Shown here: one piece after another, positions 17,642-26,044 of the stretch | Layout of the letters: every line of letters begins with the position of its first letter | Numbering within the stretch: the first letter of the stretch is position 1 | Assembly: GCA_902800065.1 (NCBI GenBank) | Contig: CADCDE010000030.1 | Coordinates: forward strand, 1-55,885 | DNA: 55,885 nt | Direction of reading: 5' to 3' | DNA from: an uncultured Ruminococcus sp. | GTDB taxonomy: Bacteria > Bacillota > Clostridia > Oscillospirales > Acutalibacteraceae | Program-made: the position numbers and the translations under genes | The notes under the pieces: model-generated | The model's database searches: none | What the model was told of the DNA's origin: nothing | What the model saw: the letters and a program-made list of their open reading frames with translations, nothing else

Positions 17642-17744
17642 ATGACGGGAGTATCAGCTATCATAATCAAAAAATAGACCTTACAAAAAACGAATTCAGA
17701 ATACTGATGACATTCATCAGAAAGATTAAACCATATCTAAAGAA
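17629..17744 (+). pseudogene. Relic of an OmpR-type winged-helix DNA-binding domain
   Basis: From just after an in-frame stop, the frame starting near 17629 reads KLNDGSISYHNQKIDLTKNE, then FRILMTFIRKIKPYLKK. This matches the start of the OmpR/PhoB C-terminal domain, where a 'v.y.g..i.LT..Ef.iL..L' pattern is typical. No receiver domain precedes it, no start codon is present, and the match stops where a MITE begins at 17745. It is a ~38-residue remnant of a response regulator cut by the MITE. Confidence 0.5.
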
Positions 17745-17895
17745 ACGTAAGTTCGATGAAAACGAAAAATTATTATACTGTCATTCTGAGGAGCGATAGC
17801 GACGAAGAATCTTTTGAAGATTCCTCACTGCGTTCGGAATGACATACTTCATTTCATCATTGTCAGAATATTTTTCAGTTATATCGAACTCACGT
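17745..17895. repeat. 151 bp MITE, family A, copy 1
   Basis: The ends ACGTAAGTTCGAT and ATCGAACTCACGT are inverted repeats. The centre is a ~65 bp near-perfect palindrome from GTCATTCTGAGGAGCG to CGTTCGGAATGAC. The same length and structure recur at 45857-46007 and 48980-49130, with shortened copies at 31665 and 52649. There is no coding capacity. The flanks (ctaaagaa / tatgtgaa) show no obvious target duplication, so this copy is old or rearranged. Confidence 0.85.
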
Positions 17896-17961
17896 TATGT
17901 GAAGCCATAGCATACACCTATAGTCAGAAATTTATCTTTTGTGATGGAATCGAAAGAATCA

Positions 17962-17990
17962 TTGACATCAAAAAAATATTGTGATAGTAT
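17962..17990 (+). promoter_or_regulatory. Strong sigma-A-type promoter for operon B
   Basis: A perfect TTGACA (17962-17967) and TAGTAT (17985-17990) are separated by 17 bp. Transcription would start near 17997, about 90 bp before the coiled-coil gene at 18086. The genes from 18086 to 26530 are tightly packed on the same strand with no other clear promoter, so this should drive all of operon B. The stretch 17896-17961 has no other recognisable feature. Confidence 0.75.
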
Positions 17991-18085
17991 ATTAATATGT
18001 ACTGAAAAAGTGAAGTTTGTTTATGAAAAAATAGTAATTTTAAGCATATAAATTTAGATTGAAAACAGAAAAGAGGACTTTATTT

Positions 18086-18871
18086 ATGGGACTGGGATTG
18101 AAAGAAAGAGACTTGTTAGAACTGCTGCAAACATCTTCGGAAGTGCAAAGAGTTATACGTAATATTGTCAGCACTATGCCTGATTTCCAAAAAAATAAAA
18201 TATCTCCTTTGGAGGAAAAAATCAAGGATTTACAGTATCAGCTGAATAGCAAAAATACACAGCTTCAAAAGATACAACGTGATTATTCTGATATGCAGCA
18301 GAAAAATCAAATGCTGCAAAACGACATTTCTGAAAAACAACGATCTTTGCAAAAGCTTTCTGATGATAATCGTAAACTGCATGAACAAATCAGTGACCTT
18401 CAAAATGATCTTAATGAAAGCTCGAAAAAAATCAATATACTTAAAAACGTATTTGGTGAACCTGTCAGGTATTTGAATTTATATAAAAGTCTTTCTGAAT
18501 CTACAAAAACAAGCTTGTATAATGTAGTGAATGACCATGATACAGTGTCATTCATTGTTTCATGTACAACTGAAGATAATCTGAAAGCTATCTGGGATTA
18601 CACCAGAGAGATTATTGATCTCCCAAAGTATTCGGAAGATGCCGATATATTAAAACAAATTTTTGATTATTTTTTCCGCATTTTCAACGATTCGCTTCCC
18701 GAAGCCGTATACATCAGGGATGTTATCGAAGAGGGGACTGACTTTGATGATGAATATTATGACAGAGCCAGCGGAAGTGCAACTTATGGTTCTGTTCAAA
18801 GTGTTCTTCTTTTAGGGTACCAGTCCAGAAATACCGGAAAAATTATCAGAAAATCTCTTGTAAAAGTATAA
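18086..18871 (+). CDS. Coiled-coil protein, paralogue of the 11190 gene
   Basis: A 261-residue protein. GAGG followed by a 9 bp spacer selects ATG 18086; a TTG 27 bp upstream lacks a suitable ribosome site. Residues about 40-130 form a Gln/Asn/Lys-rich coiled coil (for example LQYQLNSKNTQLQKIQ). The C-terminal ~130 residues are the same globular domain as in the 11190 product: FIVSC, then WDYTREI, FDYFFRIFNDS and a final NTGKIIRKSLVKV. The first 40 residues differ between paralogues. It lies 12 bp before the HerA-like ATPase gene and leads operon B. Having one copy near each large Hsp70-like gene suggests a matched partner. Function unknown. Confidence 0.78.
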   Translation: MGLGLKERDLLELLQTSSEVQRVIRNIVSTMPDFQKNKISPLEEKIKDLQYQLNSKNTQLQKIQRDYSDMQQKNQMLQNDISEKQRSLQKLSDDNRKLHEQISDLQNDLNESSKKINILKNVFGEPVRYLNLYKSLSESTKTSLYNVVNDHDTVSFIVSCTTEDNLKAIWDYTREIIDLPKYSEDADILKQIFDYFFRIFNDSLPEAVYIRDVIEEGTDFDDEYYDRASGSATYGSVQSVLLLGYQSRNTGKIIRKSLVKV

Positions 18872-18883
18872 GGAAAAAAGCGT

Positions 18884-21796
18884 ATGGCAAAAATTAATAA
18901 AGACACTTTGACCGATAAAAAAATTATGTATCTTACCAATTCTTTGCAATTCCAAAAAAGTCAGAAACTGGAAAACGGTGATCTTTACCTTCTCCATATA
19001 TCTGAAATTTGCTATGATGAACAGGCTCCCAAAAAGGAAGCTCTTGAAAATGTGCTGTCTTCACTCAAAATGGAGGGAATTTATTTTTTATTTCTGATTG
19101 TTGGAAAAAAAGAAAAAGTAGATTTTTATTATGGCATTGCAAAAGATTTGAATTCTGATGTTCATTTGAATTTTGGTATTAAATCAATCGGTGATAATAT
19201 TCTGAAACCGTCAATTCAAGGAAATTTTCGTGGAAGCAAAGTAACTGCACTTTCATCTGATGAAAAAAAGGAAATCATGGATTTGCTTGCTCAAATGCCC
19301 GAAACAGGTGTTATTGAAGGTGTTCCGGGTGCCAATAAGGATGATGAAAAATATCAGGGAATTGACAGACTGATGAATGTTATGTACGGTGATGATTATT
19401 GCTTTATGATAGTAGCTAAACCCTTGAACATGGATGCAATTTTTGAAATACAGAAAAATCTATATCAATTTTATAATATGAAATTTCCCCTTTCAAAGAT
19501 GAGCGTACAAACAGGTCAGAGTACCAATTCCGGAAAATCTGAATCTGTAACCGGAGGAACAAGTTCTACTGACGGTTCATCCGGTTCTACTACTATAACG
19601 GATGGCACTTCGGAAAGTGATACTCATACTGATGGAACAAATGAAGGACATTCCAACAGTGAAACTTCCAATGCACAAAGCAATAATACCAGATCCACAA
19701 GCCATTCCGGAGGTGAAAGTCACTCTGATGCTCACCAGGAAGGAAAAAATCACTCTGAATCAAAAATATTGGGAACAAGCCATTCCGACTCCAAAAGTGA
19801 AAGTATCACCAATGCTGAAAGTCATGGTTCTTCCGATTCAAGCACAACGACCATTGAATATGGTGACCGTGAAATACAGGATTTTATCAAATTTATGGAT
19901 GATATTGCTTTTCCAAGACTTGACTATGGAAAAGGAAAGGGTATATTTCTGACATCTATGTGTGTGTTTGCTCCACAAAAAATTGCTCTGCAAAAAATTA
20001 AAAATACCGTGACTGCATTGTATTCCGGGGAAACAGGAAATAAAATTCCTCTGCAGTCTTTCAGCCTGACTGAAAATGCTAAAAATGCGTTTCGGTCTTT
20101 TCAGCTTCCCTGCGGAAAGTATCAGTATGATACAGAGGAGTCTTACCTGACACATTTCGCTATGCACCATTTTGTTGATAAAAACAGTCTTACTTTTCTT
20201 GGCAACTGGCTCACAACCAACGAACTTGGCATGATAGCCGGACTTCCTCAAAAAGAAGTAGCCGGTTTAAGCCTGAACAGTGAAGTGGAATTCGGTCTTA
20301 ATTTTACTAAACCAAGTGATACGAATAAAATTGAACTCGGATATCTGATTCAAAACGGAAATGTTCTGAATGAAAGTCCGGTCTATCTCGACAAAGCCGA
20401 TCTGGACAAGCATATTTTTGTGTCAGGCGTGACAGGCAGCGGCAAAACAACGACTTGTCAAAAAATCCTTCATGATGCTGATATACCCTTTCTGGTGATA
20501 GAACCTGCTAAAACAGAATATCGTATCATGATGTATCAACATCCAGATGTAATGATTTTTACTTTAGGGGATAATCAGACCAATCCTATCAAAATGAATC
20601 CTCTGATATTCTATCCTCATGAAAGCATTACTTCAAGAGTGGATATGCTGTGTGCCTGCATTGAATCCGCTTTTGACATGGAAGCCGCCATTCCTCAGAT
20701 TATTGAGCAGGCTCTTTATCGTGCCTATGAGGACAAGGGATGGGATATTTACAGTAATCAGAACTATCAGTTTGAGAATCCCTTTGATGGAACGGGAAAA
20801 GCATTTCCGACCATTTCGGAGCTTATCAAACAATGCGAATCGGTAGTTAATGAACAGGGATTTGATGAACGGCTGAAAAATGACTATATCGGTTCTATCA
20901 AGGCAAGACTTCTTGGACTTACCAGTGGCGGTAAAGGCTTTTTGCTTAATACACATTCTTCCGTTGATTTCATTGATCTGCTTGATCATAAAGTTGTCTT
21001 TGAACTTGAAAATATACGAAGTAGTGCCGAAAAATCTCTTATCATGGGATTTATTCTAATCAATCTTTCAGAGGCTATCAGGGAAAAATACCGTCAGAGC
21101 GGTATATTCCGGCATATCACACTTGTTGAGGAGGCTCACCGACTGTTAAGCAAATATACTCCGGGTGACAATATGAGTAAAAAACAAAGTGTTGAGATGT
21201 TTGCAGATATGCTTGCGGAAATAAGAAAATACGGAGAATCCCTTATCATCGCTGACCAGATTCCCAATAAACTTACTCCCGATGTCCTAAAAAATACCAA
21301 TACAAAAATTATTCATCGTATTTTTGCGGCAGATGATAAAGAAGCTGTCGGAAATACAGTAATGCTTAAAGATGAACAAAAAGATTTTCTCTCAAATCTT
21401 GCAACAGGTCGTGCCGTTTATTTTACAACAGGTACAGACAAAGCTATTCAAATTCAGATACATCAGTCAACTGATACGTCCGTACAGGCTCCTCAGAATT
21501 GGGAGATAAGAAAAACGGTTATTCCTTATTATATACAGGAATATCAAAGGGGTTTGTATCAGGGAATGGACATTTTTACAGAACCGCCCACCCGTCAGCA
21601 ATTTGACTGTATCGTGAATCTGAATGAACACCTTGCTAATAAATGGCTGAAACAGTTTAAAAAGAATTTTATGCTGAATGACACTGCTTTACAGGAAATT
21701 CATGATGTCATTCAAATTATCGGCAAAAATCAGTTTTTTTCTTATCTTCGCAGATATGACAGAAATTTGGAAATATATGTATCAGAAGTGATATGA
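18884..21796 (+). CDS. HerA/FtsK-type ATPase with Ser/Thr/Gly/His-rich linker
   Basis: A 970-residue protein. After a ~205-residue N-terminal domain comes a ~115-residue low-complexity linker (about residues 210-325) built of Ser, Thr, Gly, His, Asp and Glu repeats such as GTSHSDSKSES. The C-terminal half is a DUF87/HerA-like ATPase: HIFVSGVTGSGKTTTCQK (Walker A, about residue 514), then EPAKTEYR, Walker B ITLVEEAHRLL (about 746) and a downstream IADQIPNKL sensor motif. HerA/FtsK/VirB4 relatives are hexameric motors moving DNA or protein, or acting in defence. There is no membrane segment. As the only obvious motor in the region it could energise substrate loading or unfolding for the injection system. 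That role is inferred from context; an antiphage or DNA role is an alternative. Confidence 0.88.
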   Translation: MAKINKDTLTDKKIMYLTNSLQFQKSQKLENGDLYLLHISEICYDEQAPKKEALENVLSSLKMEGIYFLFLIVGKKEKVDFYYGIAKDLNSDVHLNFGIKSIGDNILKPSIQGNFRGSKVTALSSDEKKEIMDLLAQMPETGVIEGVPGANKDDEKYQGIDRLMNVMYGDDYCFMIVAKPLNMDAIFEIQKNLYQFYNMKFPLSKMSVQTGQSTNSGKSESVTGGTSSTDGSSGSTTITDGTSESDTHTDGTNEGHSNSETSNAQSNNTRSTSHSGGESHSDAHQEGKNHSESKILGTSHSDSKSESITNAESHGSSDSSTTTIEYGDREIQDFIKFMDDIAFPRLDYGKGKGIFLTSMCVFAPQKIALQKIKNTVTALYSGETGNKIPLQSFSLTENAKNAFRSFQLPCGKYQYDTEESYLTHFAMHHFVDKNSLTFLGNWLTTNELGMIAGLPQKEVAGLSLNSEVEFGLNFTKPSDTNKIELGYLIQNGNVLNESPVYLDKADLDKHIFVSGVTGSGKTTTCQKILHDADIPFLVIEPAKTEYRIMMYQHPDVMIFTLGDNQTNPIKMNPLIFYPHESITSRVDMLCACIESAFDMEAAIPQIIEQALYRAYEDKGWDIYSNQNYQFENPFDGTGKAFPTISELIKQCESVVNEQGFDERLKNDYIGSIKARLLGLTSGGKGFLLNTHSSVDFIDLLDHKVVFELENIRSSAEKSLIMGFILINLSEAIREKYRQSGIFRHITLVEEAHRLLSKYTPGDNMSKKQSVEMFADMLAEIRKYGESLIIADQIPNKLTPDVLKNTNTKIIHRIFAADDKEAVGNTVMLKDEQKDFLSNLATGRAVYFTTGTDKAIQIQIHQSTDTSVQAPQNWEIRKTVIPYYIQEYQRGLYQGMDIFTEPPTRQQFDCIVNLNEHLANKWLKQFKKNFMLNDTALQEIHDVIQIIGKNQFFSYLRRYDRNLEIYVSEVI

Positions 21797-21812
21797 AAGG
21801 AATGTTTAAAAT

Positions 21813-22562
21813 ATGGGATTAATTAGTATAGGCAGTGCAATAAGCAGCGTTTGCATTTTTGTGGGAAGAATTTGCAGCAGTATTGCAGGAGCTTTGGGAG
21901 GAACTGTTCTCGGTCAGGCTGCAACTTCATTTGTATCAAAAATCGGTCTTGCGATTCCGGGATTGAATATCATTGCAACTATCATTCAAGTGGCGAATAT
22001 TATCGTCAAAATAGCCGAAATTCTGGGATTGAAAAAAGAAAATGAAGATGAACCGGATGAACTTGCTATGAAAGCCGAAAAAGATGATAAGAAACCTGAA
22101 GATTTCGACTCCGTAGAGGAATATATCAATCACTTGCATAATGATATAGAGCTTTCCAAAGAGGACAAGGAGAAATTGGATAAAATGTCTCCCGAAGAAA
22201 GAGCCGCCTATCGTGCGACAGGTACATATCTTTATACCAAAGCCTGCAATGAAAAGCTGGGCTTTGATACAACAGGTCTGAAAAACCCGGACTTGATTGG
22301 CATTAATTCGGAAATACTGACTGACCTGCTGAAAATCGGTTCTGTTTTTACTCCGTCGGATTTTGTGATTTGCAGTAAATATCTTGCTCAAAGCGGTCTC
22401 AATACAAAACAGCTATCCGATTATTTGCACAATCGTTCGGAAAATATTTCTGTTGATGAAAAAGTTAAAAATGCCATCAAGGACACTTTCATAGAGCAGA
22501 ATCCTGATATTTCCAAGCCTGAGATTCTGCAGAAACTTTATCAAATGAACATAGAGGACTGA
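21813..22562 (+). CDS. Protein with hydrophobic Gly/Ala-rich N-terminus
   Basis: A 249-residue protein with AAAGGA upstream of ATG 21813. Residues 1-75 are strongly hydrophobic and rich in Gly, Ala, Ile and Ser (SSIAGALGGTVLGQAATSF, then GLAIPGLNIIATIIQVANII), resembling membrane-inserting or pore-forming amphipathic segments rather than a cleavable signal peptide. The remaining residues are acidic and helical, containing DSVEEYINHLHNDIELSKED and KMSPEERAAYRATGTYL. I recognise no family. It sits between the HerA-like ATPase and a small unknown gene. Possible roles are a membrane anchor for the ATPase or a secreted translocator, both speculative. It is the only other obviously hydrophobic protein within operon B. 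Confidence 0.75.
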   Translation: MGLISIGSAISSVCIFVGRICSSIAGALGGTVLGQAATSFVSKIGLAIPGLNIIATIIQVANIIVKIAEILGLKKENEDEPDELAMKAEKDDKKPEDFDSVEEYINHLHNDIELSKEDKEKLDKMSPEERAAYRATGTYLYTKACNEKLGFDTTGLKNPDLIGINSEILTDLLKIGSVFTPSDFVICSKYLAQSGLNTKQLSDYLHNRSENISVDEKVKNAIKDTFIEQNPDISKPEILQKLYQMNIED

Positions 22563-22564
22563 CA

Positions 22565-23083
22565 ATGAACATACATCACTGCTTATTCTGGATCAAAAAT
22601 AATAGGATAACCGCTGTTGTATATAAAAACGGTTCTTTGGAAATTATGCAATTCAACGGTTATCCTGACAATTCGCTTAATGAAGACTATTGGAACGATT
22701 GGAAAGAATTTCGTGGTTTCTGCACAGGAGATAAAACGGATCTATGCTTTGTATATGACAATAAACCTGATATGCCGAAACAGCTTCTTGAGGCTCAATG
22801 TGATTCTGTATCTGCCGTATGGTGCAGGAACAATATACAAAGTGTATTGGAATTTCTGTGTGTTACCGAACCGACCGAAATATTTTCAGAAAATGGTGTT
22901 TTGCTGATGAAGGCAGGCTGTTTTCGTCATGCTCAAAAAGAAAGCGTTTCACGCATGACGGCATTATATGTGAATGCTCAAAATGAATGTACTGTCAATA
23001 AAGAACAGGCAGAAATCACACCTTTTATAAAAGTAATGCTGAAAGAGCTTAATCAATATTATGAGGAGAATGACAAAAGATGA
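22565..23083 (+). CDS. Unrecognised 172-residue protein
   Basis: Starts 3 bp after the preceding stop and overlaps the next start by 4 bp (ATGA), so it is translated as part of the operon. The protein is soluble with mixed alpha/beta character. Features include NIHHCLFWIKNNRITAVVYK at the start, DLCFVYDNKPDMPKQ, a Cys-containing centre and a helical acidic C-terminus. The start resembles the first strands of an actin/Hsp70-like or hydrolase fold, but no phosphate-binding motif is present. The family is unknown to me. Tight coupling to the downstream Hsp70-like gene suggests a joint role. Confidence 0.75.
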   Translation: MNIHHCLFWIKNNRITAVVYKNGSLEIMQFNGYPDNSLNEDYWNDWKEFRGFCTGDKTDLCFVYDNKPDMPKQLLEAQCDSVSAVWCRNNIQSVLEFLCVTEPTEIFSENGVLLMKAGCFRHAQKESVSRMTALYVNAQNECTVNKEQAEITPFIKVMLKELNQYYEENDKR

Positions 23084-26028
23084 TAGAAGCTACAAAACAA
23101 GTATATAAGGTTATTCTGCGTGATAATGTACTTAAAAAAGTGATTCATGCGGAATTTTACAAGTCGCTGAGACAAAAGGCAAAAAGTATTTATGACGAAC
23201 TCGAAAAAAAATATTTTTCAGCTCCTGTCATTAAATTTTCACGTGGGAGTATCACAGTTTTATATTATACACAGAAACAATTTGGTATTATTATTGCTAA
23301 AAAAAGTTTACAGGACAGTTATCTGGATATAAAGTGTGCTGTACTGAATGAAAAAAGAATTGTAGATATATTTGGAAAAAACTGTCCTGCCGAAATTCTG
23401 AATGAAATCAAAAAAGGCAAGTCTTTTAATAACGGTCACTGGGTTGGATTTGATAAAGGCTCTTACTGTGTTGAAACAGGTCAGTTTTCCAACTGGAATG
23501 ATGATGATTCTATTCAGGTGGCTGTCCTGCCTATTCCAATGCAGGATTTCAAAAATGCGATTCTCTCACAAAATTATACCATACTTACAAACAGCACTTT
23601 GCAAAAAGCTGTCGATTTGCTTAAACAACGCAGTATCACAGAAACAGCAAATAAATCTGAATATATTACAGAAGCGGAAGTTGACAAATTGATTCCAATT
23701 CTGGATATTGACAGAAACGCCATACAAAAACAGGTTTCAGAGCGTGTCATGGGTAATTATACAATGCCAAAAAATATCATTGATATGTATACAGATGAAC
23801 TGCTTGCCTGTGATAAAATTCGTGCCGATTTGGAATGTTATGATAAAAAATGTCTGGAAGATGTCAATTCGGGACACTGGGAGCTTTGGTCTGAAAAAGA
23901 ACCGAAACCTGAGAAAAATCAAGTCCTTGTTACTCTTGAAAAACCGCTGATTGCTCGAAATCCTGTTAAGGATATTCACTGGGACGGACTTATAGGTATT
24001 GATTTCGGTACCAAAAGTACCATCGTTTCCAAACAGGACGGCAGAGAAAAAACAACTCTTATCCGTATCGGTATCGGACAGCTTGCCAAAGCTGTTCAAA
24101 AATTCCACTATGAAAACCCTACTATCATGGAATTCCGCAATTTAAAAAAGTTCCTTGCAGATTATATTACCAGCGAGGGCAGACCTCAGACTTCCATAGA
24201 TGATTTGCGTGTTTCTCATACTGCGAACAATGATTTAAAATCATGTACAAGAAGTGATGAATTTTATTCCTATTTCTATGATATCAAGCAGTGGTGCGGT
24301 GATACCGAAAAAAACGTTAAAATCATTGACCAGCAGGGAACAGAATATATTCTCCCATCTTTCGTCAAGCTTTCAGATAATCAATTCAATCCTTTGGAAC
24401 TGTATGCCTATTATCTGGGGCTGTATATCAATAATATGCGAAATGGTATCTATCTTGATTATATTCTTTCTTTCCCCGTTACATACGAAAAAGCTGTTAA
24501 AGAAAAGATTCTGGACAGCTTTACAAAAGGTCTGAAAAAATCCTTGCCCGAAGTTATAATAAATGATAAAGAAGTGATGAAAAAATTCCGTGTCAGACAG
24601 GGTGTCAATGAACCTGCTGCCTATGCTATCACTGCTCTGCAAGGCTATGGCTTTGAGCCTGATGAAGATGAAAATATTTTGTATTCTATTTTTGATTTTG
24701 GCGGCGGTACAACGGATTTTGATTTTGGATTGTGGCGTATTTCAGACGATTCCAAACGTGAAGAAGAACGCTATGATTATGTTATTGAGCATTTCGGCTC
24801 TGAAGGTGACAAATATCTTGGCGGTGAAAATCTTTTGGAACTGCTGGCTTTTGAAGTGTTCAAAGCAAATGCACCATATCTCGGAAGAACGCCTAAAAGA
24901 AATTCTACCGAAAATCAGACTCCGAATGCAGGCTTTTCTTTCACCAAGCCAAGAGAATGTGATGAATTTCCTGGAAGTGAAACTTTTATTTCCGATTCAC
25001 AGGAGGCAAAGCGTAATACCAAACAGCTTATGGAAACTTTGCGTCCGTTCTGGGAGGGAATAATAGGTATTTCCGACACAAAATTAACAGACAAATCTGC
25101 CGATAAAAAAACATCTGAAAATACCGATACCATTGAATATGAGGGATATATTTTCCGAAACGATCAGGAGTATTCTTTCCCCATTAAAGACGGGTGTATT
25201 GAAGTGGACTTGTTCGACAAAGACGGTATCCGTAAGCAAAAACAAAAGCTGTATATCAAAAGCAAGGAAAATAACATTGACCTGAAACTGACAGAGATAC
25301 TTGAAAAGCGTATTGAGAAAGGTGTGTTGAATTTCTTTACATCAATACCCCTTGCTTTCAGAAATCAATCAGCTGTCAACAGCGGTGCGGACAGTATTCA
25401 GATATTCCTTGCAGGCAATTCCAGTAAATCGCCGATACTCCGCAAACTGTTTGAACGCTATATCAGTGAAGCCAATGCAAAAAGCACTGAAAATAAACCT
25501 GACGGCGGATATTATCATCTTTTCCCGCCGCTTGGAACAGACGAGGCTGTAAAGATACAGCGTGAAAGAGGTGTGCGTACAGATAATGATGTTACTGCTC
25601 CCAATGGAAAAACAGGTGTTGCGTATGGTCTGATAGCAGGTCGTGACGGCGGCAAAATCAAAGTCATCTCCGAGATAAAAGCAGATGAACAGACAAAATT
25701 CCGCTATAATCTGGGCATTTCAAAGCGTGGCAAATTTACTATAAAGCTCGACAGAAATAAAGTTGATTATGGCGAGTGGGTACGCTTCATAGATGCAGGA
25801 GTGGAGGATTTTGAAATTTATTATACATCTCTGCCGAATGCCGCCCGAATGGACATTGGCGAACAGGGCATTTATAAAAAACGCTGTCGCCTGCCCGAAG
25901 TAGATGCAAACAAAGATGTATATATCCGCACGATAGAGGACGCTCCCGAAGATATAGAATTTTGTGTATCAGACAGAGACACCCCCTCCGAGAGTGCAGA
26001 GATAGTTCGAGTACATTTAAGTGAATGA
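23080..26028 (+). CDS. Hsp70-like ATPase with N-terminal extension (Hsp70-like protein 3)
   Basis: A 982-residue protein paralogous to the one at 12196 over most of its length. The ~300-residue N-terminal extension ends in the shared lead-in RNPVKDIHWDGLIGIDFGT (about residue 306), followed by FDFGGGTTDFDFG (about 540) and FLAGNSSKSPIL (about 776). All three nucleotide-binding motifs of the Hsp70/actin superfamily are retained. A hydrophilic insert near residues 665-690 separates the core from a beta-rich C-terminus. No DnaK-type EEVD tail or classical substrate-binding domain is visible. It is translationally coupled to the 172-residue gene. Two diverged copies at equivalent places in operons A and B suggest an ancient module duplication rather than recent copying. 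Confidence 0.82.
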   Translation: MIEATKQVYKVILRDNVLKKVIHAEFYKSLRQKAKSIYDELEKKYFSAPVIKFSRGSITVLYYTQKQFGIIIAKKSLQDSYLDIKCAVLNEKRIVDIFGKNCPAEILNEIKKGKSFNNGHWVGFDKGSYCVETGQFSNWNDDDSIQVAVLPIPMQDFKNAILSQNYTILTNSTLQKAVDLLKQRSITETANKSEYITEAEVDKLIPILDIDRNAIQKQVSERVMGNYTMPKNIIDMYTDELLACDKIRADLECYDKKCLEDVNSGHWELWSEKEPKPEKNQVLVTLEKPLIARNPVKDIHWDGLIGIDFGTKSTIVSKQDGREKTTLIRIGIGQLAKAVQKFHYENPTIMEFRNLKKFLADYITSEGRPQTSIDDLRVSHTANNDLKSCTRSDEFYSYFYDIKQWCGDTEKNVKIIDQQGTEYILPSFVKLSDNQFNPLELYAYYLGLYINNMRNGIYLDYILSFPVTYEKAVKEKILDSFTKGLKKSLPEVIINDKEVMKKFRVRQGVNEPAAYAITALQGYGFEPDEDENILYSIFDFGGGTTDFDFGLWRISDDSKREEERYDYVIEHFGSEGDKYLGGENLLELLAFEVFKANAPYLGRTPKRNSTENQTPNAGFSFTKPRECDEFPGSETFISDSQEAKRNTKQLMETLRPFWEGIIGISDTKLTDKSADKKTSENTDTIEYEGYIFRNDQEYSFPIKDGCIEVDLFDKDGIRKQKQKLYIKSKENNIDLKLTEILEKRIEKGVLNFFTSIPLAFRNQSAVNSGADSIQIFLAGNSSKSPILRKLFERYISEANAKSTENKPDGGYYHLFPPLGTDEAVKIQRERGVRTDNDVTAPNGKTGVAYGLIAGRDGGKIKVISEIKADEQTKFRYNLGISKRGKFTIKLDRNKVDYGEWVRFIDAGVEDFEIYYTSLPNAARMDIGEQGIYKKRCRLPEVDANKDVYIRTIEDAPEDIEFCVSDRDTPSESAEIVRVHLSE

Positions 26029-26044
26029 CAGGAGTGATAAAATT

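Noticed and set aside
18884..21796. Conjugation ATPase (VirB4/TraD) of an integrative element
   Set aside because: No relaxase, pilus or mating-pair genes are nearby and there are no membrane segments, so a HerA-like label is safer.
7809..26028. Housekeeping DnaK chaperone operon (hrcA-grpE-dnaK-dnaJ)
   Set aside because: The proteins are far too long, lack the DnaK substrate-binding domain, and have no dnaJ or hrcA nearby; the coiled-coil proteins lack GrpE signatures.
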